This document shows, piece by piece, positions 1-8,408 of a DNA stretch of 39,271 bases. The stretch spans positions 1 to 39,271 of the forward strand of contig JABFXC010000134.1 of assembly GCA_013361935.1 (NCBI GenBank), in the 5' to 3' direction. Source of the stretch: Gemmatimonadaceae bacterium. Its GTDB lineage: Bacteria > Gemmatimonadota > Gemmatimonadetes > Gemmatimonadales > Gemmatimonadaceae. The notes beneath the pieces are model-generated. The model saw only the letters and a list, made by a program, of their open reading frames with translations, was not told the origin of the DNA and did not search any database. A program made the translations under genes and the position numbers. Position 1 is the stretch's first letter. Each line of letters opens with the position of its first letter.

Positions 1-1641
1 GTCGGCGTCGAGGCGCGCGGCGGCGCGGAGGACGCGCGCGCGCTCGTGCGGCGCGTCGACGCCGCGCATGTCGCTCCAGCGGAGCTGCGCGTCGGCGCGG
101 AGCGCGAAGTCCAGCGGGCCGCGCAGCGTCGGGCGCTCGAGCGAGAGCGCGAGACGGGGACCGTGCTGCGCCCGCGCGGCGATCGTCGGCTCGTAGCGGC
201 CGCTCGCCGGAGCGGCATGAACGGCGAGCGGCCGCTGCTCCTCGACCGCGCCTTCGAGCCGCCAGACGAGTCCGGACTCCCGCGCCCAGATCGCCCGCGC
301 GGCCACCGCCCGCACCCCGTACGGGTCGGTCCAGTCGCTGCCGAATTCCTGCGCGGCGATGCTGTTCCGCGCGAGAGAGACCTCGGCGACGTCGCCGGCC
401 TCGCGGAAGTCGTCCTGCGCCGCGAGATCGAAGCCGCTCCCGCTCGCCCGGCGCCACGCGATGGTGCCCCGCCCTTTCGCCCGCCGGTCGTCGAGACCGT
501 AGCGCCCCGCGGCCGAAAGGGTCAGTCCGTGCCCGAGGTGCGCCGCGGCGGCGCCGCCGAGCGCGAGCCCCTCGACGCGATTCACCCGCGCGAGGTCGGA
601 GATCCCCCGCGCCGCGAGGGCGCCCCCGCGGGCGCGCGTGAGCGCCTGCTGCCGCACGAGCGCCCGCGCCTCCTCCTGCACGCGGCGGACGTCCTCGTCC
701 GTGATCGCCCGGACGTCGCTCGGCAGCGAGTCGAGGATCTTCCCGCTGAATCCCTCGCGCAGCTTCTCGCGCGGCTTCCCGTAGGCGATCTCCGCCCCGC
801 CGAAGAAGCTCATCGGGATCCCCTTGTTCACCTCGTAGCAGCAGATCTCCCAGCGACCCCGGATGATTCCGCGCACCGGATACTCCAGCCACGTCCCCGT
901 GCGGCGAATCTCGACCTGCTGGCGACTGGGAAGCCAGAAGCGCCCCTCGACGAGGGAGCTCTCCAGGACCACGGAGATGTCCTCGAGCGCCTTGTCCCGC
1001 AGCGCCGCGCGGGTGAAGGAGAACGCCATGCGGACGACCTGCGCGGTCTCCCGCTCGACGAAGACCGCGCCGACGAGCCGCGGAAGATCGTCCCGCTTCG
1101 GACGGACGCGAACGATGTCGACGGTGATGGTCCGGCCCGGGTAGGTGATCCGCAGGGAGTCGCCGACGCTGAAGTCGTAGTCGCGCAGCCCCGCGGGGGA
1201 GAGGGGATGGGGGACGTCGAGCACCTCGTCCCCGTCGCCGATGCGGATGATGTCGGGGAAGTTGTTCTGGACGATGCCGAGGTGATCGCGATGGTATGCG
1301 ATGTCCGTGGGCAGGAGCAGCGTGTCGCGCTGCCCCATGATGCGCTGCTTGCTGAGATTGGGCGCGCGCCAGTAGACTTCCAGCGCGAGCTCGTCCGCCT
1401 TCACGATGCGCGGCGGCTCACGGAACCCTTCGCCGACCTGCGCGAGGAACGTCAGATATCCGTGAGCCTGCGCGTGATAGTCGACGAGGCCGGAGTCGGC
1501 GAGCTCGCGCGCGCGGCGCTCCGTCGCCTGGCGCACGAGAGCCAGCGTCCGCTCGTCGTTCCACGTCTGCGCCGTCCCCCGGCGCGACGCCACTCCCACG
1601 AAACCGATCGCGGCGATCGCCGCGAGCACCAATCGCCGCAT
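1..1641 (-). CDS. Secreted/outer-membrane protein, 3' end outside window
   Basis: The reading frame is open from an ATG at 1641 to the window edge (547 codons, no stop), so the C-terminus is missing. The N-terminus MRRLVLAAIAAIGFVGVAS followed by ...TAQ is a typical signal peptide. The mature N-terminal half is a soluble, beta-rich region (residues about 30-230) with conserved-looking stretches such as DIAYHRDHLG and YEVNKGIPMSFFGG. From about residue 340 there are alternating hydrophobic and polar strands (for example RVNRVEGLALGG, then LTLSAAGRYGLDDRR), as expected of an outer-membrane beta-barrel. I do not recognise a specific family; the architecture recalls surface proteins with a barrel C-terminus. 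It is divergent from trpE across a 72-bp gap that contains a perfect 10-bp palindrome. The coding frame is certain. The barrel assignment is inference. Confidence 0.7.
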   Translation of the reverse strand, partial: MRRLVLAAIAAIGFVGVASRRGTAQTWNDERTLALVRQATERRARELADSGLVDYHAQAHGYLTFLAQVGEGFREPPRIVKADELALEVYWRAPNLSKQRIMGQRDTLLLPTDIAYHRDHLGIVQNNFPDIIRIGDGDEVLDVPHPLSPAGLRDYDFSVGDSLRITYPGRTITVDIVRVRPKRDDLPRLVGAVFVERETAQVVRMAFSFTRAALRDKALEDISVVLESSLVEGRFWLPSRQQVEIRRTGTWLEYPVRGIIRGRWEICCYEVNKGIPMSFFGGAEIAYGKPREKLREGFSGKILDSLPSDVRAITDEDVRRVQEEARALVRQQALTRARGGALAARGISDLARVNRVEGLALGGAAAAHLGHGLTLSAAGRYGLDDRRAKGRGTIAWRRASGSGFDLAAQDDFREAGDVAEVSLARNSIAAQEFGSDWTDPYGVRAVAARAIWARESGLVWRLEGAVEEQRPLAVHAAPASGRYEPTIAARAQHGPRLALSLERPTLRGPLDFALRADAQLRWSDMRGVDAPHERARVLRAAARLDAD

Positions 1642-1642
1642 G

Positions 1643-1652
1643 ATTCGCGAAT
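1643..1652. promoter_or_regulatory. Perfect 10-bp palindrome in divergent intergenic gap
   Basis: ATTCGCGAAT is its own reverse complement. It lies one base upstream of the start codon of the secreted protein gene, in the short divergent region shared with trpE. It could be an operator for one or both genes. No second copy was noticed in the window, so this is a weak call. Confidence 0.25.
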
Positions 1653-1713
1653 ATCGCGGGCGCACCAGCCTCGAACAAGCTCGGCGTCCGGCCTCCCGGA
1701 CGCGCGCATCCGC

Positions 1714-3219
1714 ATGAGCTTCGAGACCTTCCGCGAGCGCGCGGCGAACGGCGGGATCGTCCCGGTGTGGCGCGACTGCCTGCTCGACAGCGACACGCCG
1801 GTCACCGCGTTCGCGAAGCTGCGCCGCGGCCCCTTCGCCTTCCTCCTGGAGTCCGCGCCCGCCGGCGGGGAGACCTGGTCGCGCTACACCTTCCTCGGCA
1901 CGGAGCCGCGCGGGGCGTGGCGGCTGAACGCCGGCGTCGTGCACGACTGGTCCCCCGAACGCGGCTGGCACAACGAGCGCACGCCGGCCGATCCGCTCGC
2001 CGACCTCCGCTCGCTGGTCGACGCGCACCAGCCCGCGGACGTGCCGGAGCTCGGCGCCTTCTGGTCGGGGGCCGTGGGCTACTTCTCGTACGACGTCGTG
2101 CGCCTCATCGAGGAGCTCCCCGATACTCGAACGGGGGGGCCGCGCGTGCCCGACGCGCTCTTCGTCTTCACGCGCGCCGTCGTCATCATCGACAACCTGC
2201 GGTCGCAGGCGCGCGTCGTCGTCGGAGTTCCGGTGCAACCGGGCACCGGCGACACCGAGCTGCGCGCCGCGTACGACGACGCGTCGCGCACGATCGACGA
2301 GACGATCGAGCGGCTCCGCGCGCCGCGTGAGATCCCGCCGCTCGATCTCGATCGCGACGCGCGGCCCGCGACGGGGCGCTCCACCTACGACCGCCTGAAG
2401 TTCATGGCGGACGTCGAGCGGATCCGCGAGTACATCTTCGCCGGCGACGCATTCCAGGTGCTGCTCGCGCGCCGCATCGTCGTGACGCACGACTTCCCGA
2501 GCGACGCGCTGTACCGCGCGCTGCGCGCGCTCAACCCGTCGCCGTACATGTACCACCTCGTCCTCGACGGGGTCGAGCTCGTGGGCAGCTCGCCCGAGCT
2601 GCTCGTCCGCGTGGCCGGGAGCCGGGTCACAGTGCGCCCGATCGCCGGCACGCGTCCGCGCGGGCGCACCCCGGGCGAGGACGACGCGCTCGCCGCCGAG
2701 CTCCTCGCCGACGACAAGGAGCGCGCCGAGCACATCATGCTCGTCGACCTCGGCCGCAACGACGTCGGCCGAATCGCGCGGTATGGCAGCGTCGAGGTCA
2801 CGGACCTGATGACCGTCGAGCGCTACTCGCACGTGCTGCACATCGTCAGCGAGGTGCGTGGCACCCTGCCCGCAGACGCGAGCGCGCTCGACGTCTTCCG
2901 GGCCGTGTTTCCGGCGGGAACGATGACCGGTGCGCCCAAGGTTCGGGCGATGCAGATCATCGACGAGCTCGAGCCGGAGCCCCGCCGCGCGTACGCGGGC
3001 GCGGTGGGCTACATCGCCGCGGGAGACCGCCGGATGGATCTCGCCATCACCATCCGCACCTGCGTCATCGCCGACGGCGAGGCGTCCGTGCAGACCGGAG
3101 CCGGGATCGTCGCTGACTCCGTCGCCGAGCGCGAGTGGGACGAGACCGAGAACAAGGCGCGGGCGATGCTCACCGCGATCGGGCAGGTCCGCCGGGCGCT
3201 CGGGATCGCGTCCCAGTGA
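1714..3219 (+). CDS. trpE: Anthranilate synthase component I
   Basis: This protein (501 aa) is the chorismate-binding subunit that makes anthranilate from chorismate, with ammonia from a glutaminase partner, in the first committed step of tryptophan synthesis. The family signatures are clear: the LLES motif at residues 44-47 (the tryptophan feedback site in TrpE), PIAGTRPRG near 309-317, PAGTMTGAPK at 400-409, and the C-terminal DLAITIRT and QTGAGIVADS blocks. PAGT rather than the PGGS-type motif, together with LLES, favours TrpE over PabB. The ATG at 1714 was chosen because the open frame upstream is antisense to the secreted protein gene and has no family similarity. No trpG or other trp gene follows; the next gene is a signalling cyclase, so the glutaminase subunit must be encoded elsewhere. 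Confidence 0.93.
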   Translation: MSFETFRERAANGGIVPVWRDCLLDSDTPVTAFAKLRRGPFAFLLESAPAGGETWSRYTFLGTEPRGAWRLNAGVVHDWSPERGWHNERTPADPLADLRSLVDAHQPADVPELGAFWSGAVGYFSYDVVRLIEELPDTRTGGPRVPDALFVFTRAVVIIDNLRSQARVVVGVPVQPGTGDTELRAAYDDASRTIDETIERLRAPREIPPLDLDRDARPATGRSTYDRLKFMADVERIREYIFAGDAFQVLLARRIVVTHDFPSDALYRALRALNPSPYMYHLVLDGVELVGSSPELLVRVAGSRVTVRPIAGTRPRGRTPGEDDALAAELLADDKERAEHIMLVDLGRNDVGRIARYGSVEVTDLMTVERYSHVLHIVSEVRGTLPADASALDVFRAVFPAGTMTGAPKVRAMQIIDELEPEPRRAYAGAVGYIAAGDRRMDLAITIRTCVIADGEASVQTGAGIVADSVAEREWDETENKARAMLTAIGQVRRALGIASQ

Positions 3220-3296
3220 CCTGGCGCACGCTGATCTGTCGGTAGAATGGGGCGGGCCGCTATGCGCATGGGCATGAGATCGTCATATTTGTCGCG

Positions 3297-4910
3297 ATGG
3301 CTTTCAAGCTGATCAGCACCGAGGGAGAGCAGACGTTCGAGCTCCGCTCTGGCGGAACGCTCGTCGTCGGCCGTGCCCTGACGAGCGACATCCCCGTCCT
3401 CGACCCGACGATCTCCCGCCGGCACGCCGAGGTCGCCTGGGATGACAGCGGCGTTCACGTCCGCGACCTCGGCTCGAGCAACGGCACCTTCCTCAACGGA
3501 GTGAAGGTCGAGACCGCGAGGCTCTCCCCCGGCGACGTGATCACCTTCGGCAAGGTTCCCTTCCGCCTGCGGGAGATCACCGCCGACCCTCGCTCGACCG
3601 CCGCCGACACGCCGACGTCCTTCAGCGCGCCGGTGCCGGCCGGGGCGACGATCGTGCGCAAGCTTCCCACGCGCGACTCGCGGCAGGCCTTCGCCTCCTA
3701 CCGGACGAGCGGCGCGGCGCGCGTCGTCGAGGAGACGACGCCGATCCGGAGCGAGGACGACAAGAACGAGCAGAAGCTCGCCCTCCTGCTCGAGGTCTCG
3801 AAGGGGCTCACCAGCGCGGTGGACGTCGACGCGCTGCTCGAGAAGATCGTCGGCGAGGTCTACAAGATTCTCGACGTCGACCGCGTCGCGATCCTCCTCG
3901 TCGACGACCAGGGCGACCTCCAGCCGAAGATCGCGCGCGACAAGCGCGGCGTGACGGCGGGACGGATGGTCCCGCAGTCCATCGTCCGCAAGGTCGTCGA
4001 AGAGAAGGTCGCCATCCTCTCCGACAACACGCTCGAGGACCAGCGGTTCGGCGGACAGTCCATCGTCATGCAGCGGGTGCGCTCGGCGATGTGCGGACCG
4101 CTCATCGGCAGCGAGGACCGCGTGCTCGGCGTGCTCTACGTCGACAACCTCACCACGGCCCACCGCTTCAGCGAGGACGATCTCGAGTTCCTCATCGCGT
4201 TCGCGGGCATCGCCGGCGTCGCCATCGAGAACTCGCAGTTCGCCGACCGCATCCGCCGCGAGACGCTCGCGCGGAGCAACTTCGAGCGCTTCTTCGCGCC
4301 CGGGCTGGCGGCGCGCATCGCCAGCTCGCCCGACGCCGTGCGGCTCGGCGGCGAGAAGCGCCAGGTCGCGGTGCTCTTCAGCGACATCCGCGGCTTCACC
4401 GCGCTCTCCGAGACGATGACCCCGGACGAGATCGCGAAGCTGCTCACCGAGTACTTCACCGAGATGGTGGAGTGCGTGTTCCGGAACGGTGGGACGCTCG
4501 ACAAGTTCATCGGCGACGCGGTCATGGCGCAGTGGGGCGCGCCCATCGGCGAGCCGGACGACGCCGACCGCGCGATGCGCGCGGCGATCGAGATGATGAC
4601 GGCGCTCGACCAGCTCAACGCGAAGTGGCGCGTCGAGGGCAAGCCGCAGCTGTCCATCGGGATCGGCCTCAACTTCGGCGAGGTCTTCGCCGGGAACATC
4701 GGCTCGGAGCGCCGCCTCGAGTTCACGGTCATCGGCGACACCGTGAACACCGCGAGCCGGCTCTGCTCCGCGGCCGACGGTGGGGAGATCCTCCTCTCCG
4801 ACGACTTCCGCCGCTCGCTTCGCGAGCCCCCGCGAATCGAGGAACGCCCGGCGATCGAGCTCAAGGGAAAGAGCCAGCGGATCCCGCTCTACCGCGTCAC
4901 GACGTCGTGA
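3297..4910 (+). CDS. FHA-GAF-class III adenylate cyclase
   Basis: This 537-aa soluble signalling enzyme has three domains. The first is an N-terminal FHA phosphothreonine-binding domain (residues about 20-92, with GRALTSD, SRRHAEV and GSSNGTFLNG). The second is a GAF domain (about 165-312). The third is a C-terminal class III nucleotidyl cyclase domain (about 354-535). The metal ligands are D363 (FSDIRGFT) and D407 (GDAVMAQWG). K403 is the adenine-selecting lysine, and N484 and R488 (VNTASRL) are the transition-state residues. T477 occupies the second base-selecting position, as in class IIIb adenylate cyclases, so the product is probably cAMP. An FHA input suggests control by a Ser/Thr kinase, and GAF suggests a small ligand; both are inferences. 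The kinase gene that follows overlaps its stop codon. Confidence 0.92.
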   Translation: MAFKLISTEGEQTFELRSGGTLVVGRALTSDIPVLDPTISRRHAEVAWDDSGVHVRDLGSSNGTFLNGVKVETARLSPGDVITFGKVPFRLREITADPRSTAADTPTSFSAPVPAGATIVRKLPTRDSRQAFASYRTSGAARVVEETTPIRSEDDKNEQKLALLLEVSKGLTSAVDVDALLEKIVGEVYKILDVDRVAILLVDDQGDLQPKIARDKRGVTAGRMVPQSIVRKVVEEKVAILSDNTLEDQRFGGQSIVMQRVRSAMCGPLIGSEDRVLGVLYVDNLTTAHRFSEDDLEFLIAFAGIAGVAIENSQFADRIRRETLARSNFERFFAPGLAARIASSPDAVRLGGEKRQVAVLFSDIRGFTALSETMTPDEIAKLLTEYFTEMVECVFRNGGTLDKFIGDAVMAQWGAPIGEPDDADRAMRAAIEMMTALDQLNAKWRVEGKPQLSIGIGLNFGEVFAGNIGSERRLEFTVIGDTVNTASRLCSAADGGEILLSDDFRRSLREPPRIEERPAIELKGKSQRIPLYRVTTS

Positions 4911-5671
4911 CGGGGTCGCTCGACGCGGCGCCCCCCGGCTATCTGCACGTCTCGGTGGCGCGGCGGCGGGCCGTCGTCCGCGCGCGCGAGGCCGCCGACA
5001 TCCGGGACGCGCTCACCTGGCAGACGCTGCACGAATGGGCGGCCCGCGTCCCCGGCGCGCGCGAGTACGTCGGTCGCGAGTTCGCCTACGGCGTCGCGCT
5101 CCCCTCGAGCGGAACGCGCGTGGTCGTGCGCCACGCGCGTCACGGCGGGGCACTGCAAGGGCTGACGCAGGATCTCTGGATCGGCGCCGGCCGCGCTCCA
5201 TACGAGCTCATGGCCGCGACGCGCCTCGACGCAGCCGGAGTGCCCACGCCGCGATTCGTGGCCTACGCGGTCTACCGAGCGGCCCTCGGCCTTTCGCGCG
5301 TGGACGTCGCGGTGGAGGAGATCCCCGACGCCCGCGATCTCGCCGCGGTCGTCGCCGAGCGCGGGGGCTTCGACGACACGCTGCTCGAGCCGGTGGCGGT
5401 GCTCCTCTCCACCCTCGCGCGCGCCGGCGCCCGGCACGAGGATCTCAACCTCAAGAACGTTCTCGTGACGACGCACGACACGACCGCCGCATGGGCGATC
5501 GACGTCGACCGCGTCGTGTTCGGCGCGCCGCGCGTCCGCGCGCTCGAGGCGAACATCGCGCGGCTCGCGCGCTCGGCGCGGAAATGGCGGCGCGGACACG
5601 CGCTCCCCTTCGGCGAGGACCGGCTCGGCGCGCTCGCCAGGCGAGCGCGTGAGCTCGGAGCGCGGCGATGA
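4907..5671 (+). CDS. Lipopolysaccharide core kinase family protein (WaaP/KdkA-like)
   Basis: This 254-aa protein has the fold signatures of the Kdo/heptose kinase family, which phosphorylates LPS core sugars at the inner membrane face. The evidence is the catalytic-loop motif HEDLNLKNVLV followed by the metal-binding AIDVDR block, and the N-terminal REFAYG and RHARHGG stretches of the nucleotide-binding lobe. The GTG start at 4907 overlaps the upstream stop in a GTGA arrangement, and its own stop overlaps the next start as ATGA. The three genes are therefore probably co-transcribed and translationally coupled. The GT9 glycosyltransferase next door supports an LPS or glycolipid core role. The exact acceptor sugar cannot be told from sequence. 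Confidence 0.82.
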   Translation: MTGSLDAAPPGYLHVSVARRRAVVRAREAADIRDALTWQTLHEWAARVPGAREYVGREFAYGVALPSSGTRVVVRHARHGGALQGLTQDLWIGAGRAPYELMAATRLDAAGVPTPRFVAYAVYRAALGLSRVDVAVEEIPDARDLAAVVAERGGFDDTLLEPVAVLLSTLARAGARHEDLNLKNVLVTTHDTTAAWAIDVDRVVFGAPRVRALEANIARLARSARKWRRGHALPFGEDRLGALARRARELGARR

Positions 5672-6735
5672 GCGTGAAGCTCGATCGGGTCGGGATCGTC
5701 ATGATGAGCGCGGTCGGCGACGCGGTGCACGTGCTGCCGGTCATCAACGCCATCAAGCGCGCGCAACCGTCGTCGCGCATCACCTGGGTGCTCCAGCCCG
5801 GACCGGCGACCCTCGTCCGCGGCCACCCCGCAGTCGACGAGATTCTCCTCTTCGAGCGCGCGAAGGGGATGCGCGCCTACCTCGAGCTGCGGCGCGAGCT
5901 CGCCTCGCGCCCCTTCGACGTCGCGCTCGCGCTGCAGGTGTACTTCAAGGCGGGGCTCGTCCTCGCCATGACGCGCGCCACGACGAAGCTCGGCTTCGAC
6001 CGCTCGCGCGCACGCGACCTGAACTGGCTCTTCACCAATCGCCGCATCGAGCCCCACCCGATGCAGCATGTCCAGGATCAGTATCTGGAGTTTCTCCGCC
6101 CGCTCGGCGTCGACCCGAACCCCGTCGAGTGGAAGCTCGGCCCCTGGCCGGACGAACGCCCCTGGCAGCGCGAGTTCTTCTCCGCGCTCGAGCGGCCGGC
6201 GGCGAGCATCGTGGTCGCGACCAGCAAGGCGGAGAAGGATTGGCTCCCCGAGCGGTGGGCCGAAGTGTGCGACGCGCTCTGGCACGACTTCGGGCTCCAG
6301 CCCGTGCTCGTCGGCGGGCGCTCGCCCCGCGAGCTGGCAGCCGAGCGCGTGATCATGGAGCGCGCGCGGGTGCGGCCGGTGTCCGCGTTAGGCAGCGGGC
6401 TCCGACGGCTCGTCTCGATCATCGACGGATCGGCGCTCGTGCTGTCGCCGGACACGGGACCTCTGCACGTGACCGTCGCGCTCGACCGCCCCGTGGTCTC
6501 GCTCATCGCCTACTCGAACCCCAAGCGCGTCGGCCCGTATCGGAAGTTCCGCGACCTCATGATCGACGCCTACGGCGATCCGGGCGAGGACTATCCCGTC
6601 TCGATGGAGAATCGCCCGGGGCGCATGCCGCGGATCACGGTTCGCGACGTCCTCGATCGTGTCGAGCGCTGGCGCGGCGAGTACGCGCAGAGCTACGGCC
6701 TCGGGGTCGTGTCGAGCAACCGCCCGAACTCGTAG
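5668..6735 (+). CDS. Glycosyltransferase family 9, heptosyltransferase-like
   Basis: This 355-aa protein is of the GT9 (ADP-heptose:LPS heptosyltransferase) type, which adds heptose to the growing LPS inner core in the cytoplasm. It has the N-terminal Rossmann start with the GDAVHVLPV loop. The C-terminal donor-binding domain contains VLVGGRS, then VLSPDTGPLHVTVALDRPVVSL and PKRVGPY, which matches the family's D-S/T-GP-HLA-type region. The ATG overlaps the kinase stop codon. Its 3' end overlaps the convergent maf gene by 43 bp. The gene carries one exact copy of the CGTTAGGCA repeat, which supplies its TTA codon. WaaF-, WaaC- or WaaQ-type specificity cannot be assigned. Confidence 0.88.
   Translation: MSVKLDRVGIVMMSAVGDAVHVLPVINAIKRAQPSSRITWVLQPGPATLVRGHPAVDEILLFERAKGMRAYLELRRELASRPFDVALALQVYFKAGLVLAMTRATTKLGFDRSRARDLNWLFTNRRIEPHPMQHVQDQYLEFLRPLGVDPNPVEWKLGPWPDERPWQREFFSALERPAASIVVATSKAEKDWLPERWAEVCDALWHDFGLQPVLVGGRSPRELAAERVIMERARVRPVSALGSGLRRLVSIIDGSALVLSPDTGPLHVTVALDRPVVSLIAYSNPKRVGPYRKFRDLMIDAYGDPGEDYPVSMENRPGRMPRITVRDVLDRVERWRGEYAQSYGLGVVSSNRPNS
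6386..6394 (+). repeat. CGTTAGGCA dispersed 9-mer, copy 1
   Basis: Exact copy inside the GT9 gene, same strand as the gene. It is read in frame as (G)CG TTA GGC A, giving Ala-Leu-Gly with a rare TTA codon. Confidence 0.7.
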
Positions 6736-7304
6736 CGGACGCCGACTTTCGCGAGCAGTCCGACGAGCCGCGTCAGCGCGAGCCCCATCACCGCGAAGTA
6801 GTCGCCCTCAATCCGCGCGACGATCGTCGCGCCGAAGCCCTGGATCCCGTACGCGCCCGCCTTGTCCATCGGCTCACCGGTGGCGACGTACGCGTCGATC
6901 TCGGCGTCGTCGAGCTCGCGGAACCAGACGGCGACCTCCTCGACGCCGCTCTCCACCTGCTCACCGCGCGCGACGGCGACGCCCGTCAGCACGGTGTGCG
7001 AGCGCCCGCTCAGCGTCCGCAGCATCCGTCGCGCGTCATCGGTGCTCTCCGGCTTCCCGAGGATCTTCCCGTCGACCACGACCGTGGTGTCGCTGCCGAT
7101 GACGACCGCGTCGGGCGCACCGCCCGCAATCGCGAGCGCCTTCTCCCGCGCCAGCCGCTCGCAGTAGGCGCGTGGCGACTCGCCCTCACGCGTCGATTCG
7201 TCGATGTCGGCCGGCCGCACTTCGTACGAGATGCCGATGAGCGCCAGCAGCTCGCGGCGTCGCGGCGATGCGGAGGCGAGGACGATCCGTGGCGTCACCG
7301 TCAT
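6693..7304 (-). CDS. maf: Maf family nucleoside triphosphate pyrophosphatase
   Basis: This 203-aa protein matches Maf house-cleaning pyrophosphatases, which hydrolyse dTTP/UTP or modified nucleotides to monophosphates. The signatures are the N-terminal LASASPRRRELL, the middle IGSDTTVVVDGKILGKP, and KAGAYGIQGFGA near residue 150. The KAGAYGIQG form is typical of the dTTP/UTP (YhdE-like) subgroup. Its start codon overlaps the stop of the upstream tetR gene (ATGA), so it is the last gene of a four-gene operon that begins at 8822. The 3' end runs 43 bp into the convergent glycosyltransferase gene. Length and motifs are complete. Confidence 0.93.
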   Translation of the reverse strand: MTVTPRIVLASASPRRRELLALIGISYEVRPADIDESTREGESPRAYCERLAREKALAIAGGAPDAVVIGSDTTVVVDGKILGKPESTDDARRMLRTLSGRSHTVLTGVAVARGEQVESGVEEVAVWFRELDDAEIDAYVATGEPMDKAGAYGIQGFGATIVARIEGDYFAVMGLALTRLVGLLAKVGVRYEFGRLLDTTPRP

Positions 7305-8020
7305 CCCGCGTCTCCCCCCGCGAAGGCGTCGCCGTCGCGGAGCTCGCGGATCAGCTTCAGCACCGCCTTGCGGAGCGGAGCGAGTATCGGGTTGCCGCCG
7401 AGCGAGATGAGCCTGGTCACGATGGGGACGGTGCGGTCGATGAGGTGGCGCGTGCGCCCGCGCCCGCGCGAAGTGTCGAAGATCCAGAAAAGTATGACGC
7501 CCATCTCGTAGAGCCAGAGCAGATACGGGAGCTCACGCCGGAGATCGGCAGGCGGATCGAGCGAGGAGCCGTCGATGACGCGCTCCATGAGCTGCACCGC
7601 TTCCTCGCGCACCGCGCGCGACGCGTCGCTGAACGGGTTCAGCGGACTGTGTGGATCGGCCGCGCTCCGGAAGAGCACTCCGGAGAAGCGGTGATACGGC
7701 TCGCTCGTGTCGATCTTCGCGTGCAGCGTGGCGAGCACGCGCTTGCGGAAGTCGCGCTCCGCCTCGAGGCGGGACGCGGTCGCGGCGAGATGCTCCTCGT
7801 GGCTCCGCTCGTAGAAGGCCTGGACGAGCTCCTCCTTCGACTCGAAGTAGTAGTACGCGTTGCCGAGCGACACGCCGGCCTCCTCGGCGACCGCCCGCAT
7901 CGTCGTCTGCTCGAAGCCGCGCTCCATGAACAGCGCGAGCGCGGCCTCGAGGATCTTCGCGCGAGTCTCCTCGCCCTTCCCCGCTTTCTTGCGCCCCGGC
8001 GACGCCGGCTTCGCGCTCAC
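7301..8020 (-). CDS. TetR/AcrR family transcriptional regulator
   Basis: This 239-aa regulator has a TetR N-terminal DNA-binding domain (residues about 20-65): TRAKILEAALALFMERGF, then AVAEEAGVSLGNAYYYFESKEEL, which is the recognition helix and its flanks. Residues 75-220 form the variable, ligand-binding, helical C-terminal domain. The basic, low-complexity first 18 residues are an extension. It is the third gene of an operon, overlapping both neighbours by 4 nt. The operon promoter lies between two TTGAAC-N2-GTTCAA palindromes, which are the obvious candidate operators for this protein, so autorepression of the whole operon is likely. The ligand is unknown. Confidence 0.92.
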   Translation of the reverse strand: MSAKPASPGRKKAGKGEETRAKILEAALALFMERGFEQTTMRAVAEEAGVSLGNAYYYFESKEELVQAFYERSHEEHLAATASRLEAERDFRKRVLATLHAKIDTSEPYHRFSGVLFRSAADPHSPLNPFSDASRAVREEAVQLMERVIDGSSLDPPADLRRELPYLLWLYEMGVILFWIFDTSRGRGRTRHLIDRTVPIVTRLISLGGNPILAPLRKAVLKLIRELRDGDAFAGGDAG

Positions 8021-8406
8021 GGCGAGCAGCCCTGCCGCTGACCGGCGAAGCGGCGCGCCAGGCCGCCGAGATCACCGCGGTTGCGCCCGATCCACTCGCT
8101 CGCCGCGCGGGCGATCGGGAGCATCGGCGCCGCGGCGAGTCTGGACGCGAGCGCATGGTGCTCGCGCGTCGCCCAGAGCGCGGTGAGCCATGCTTTCTCC
8201 TCCTCGTAGAGGTTTCCCTGGTCATCGATCGCGGTCAGCCGTCCGAGCGTCCCCTCGTGATCGAGCTCCGGGTAGCGCTCGCGCGCCTCCGCGGAGCCGG
8301 CCGCCACGAGGGCGACCGGAATCCGCTTCGGCTGCGCGGCGAGCCAGTCGCGCGCGCCGCGGCAGAACTCGCAGGACGGGTCGTACAGAACCGTCAGGGC
8401 ACGCAT
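8017..8406 (-). CDS. DCC/DUF393 family thiol-disulfide oxidoreductase-like protein
   Basis: This is a 129-aa protein of the DCC (DUF393) family, named for a thioredoxin-like CxxC active site close to the N-terminus. Here the motif is YDPSCEFCRGARDWL, with C12 and C15. Known members are predicted thiol-disulfide oxidoreductases of unknown substrate. No signal peptide is visible, so it should be cytoplasmic. The stop overlaps the tetR start (ATGA), and the start is 2 nt after the stop of the upstream membrane protein gene. It may work with that membrane protein on a shared, TetR-controlled task. The family call is good; the function is open. Confidence 0.82.
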   Translation of the reverse strand: MRALTVLYDPSCEFCRGARDWLAAQPKRIPVALVAAGSAEARERYPELDHEGTLGRLTAIDDQGNLYEEEKAWLTALWATREHHALASRLAAAPMLPIARAASEWIGRNRGDLGGLARRFAGQRQGCSP

Positions 8407-8408
8407 GC

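Noticed and set aside
46..1713. Long plus-strand open frame continuous with trpE, which would give a 1057-aa protein
   Set aside because: It has no family features and is antisense to a minus-strand frame with signal peptide and protein-like composition. TrpE homology begins at the ATG at 1714.
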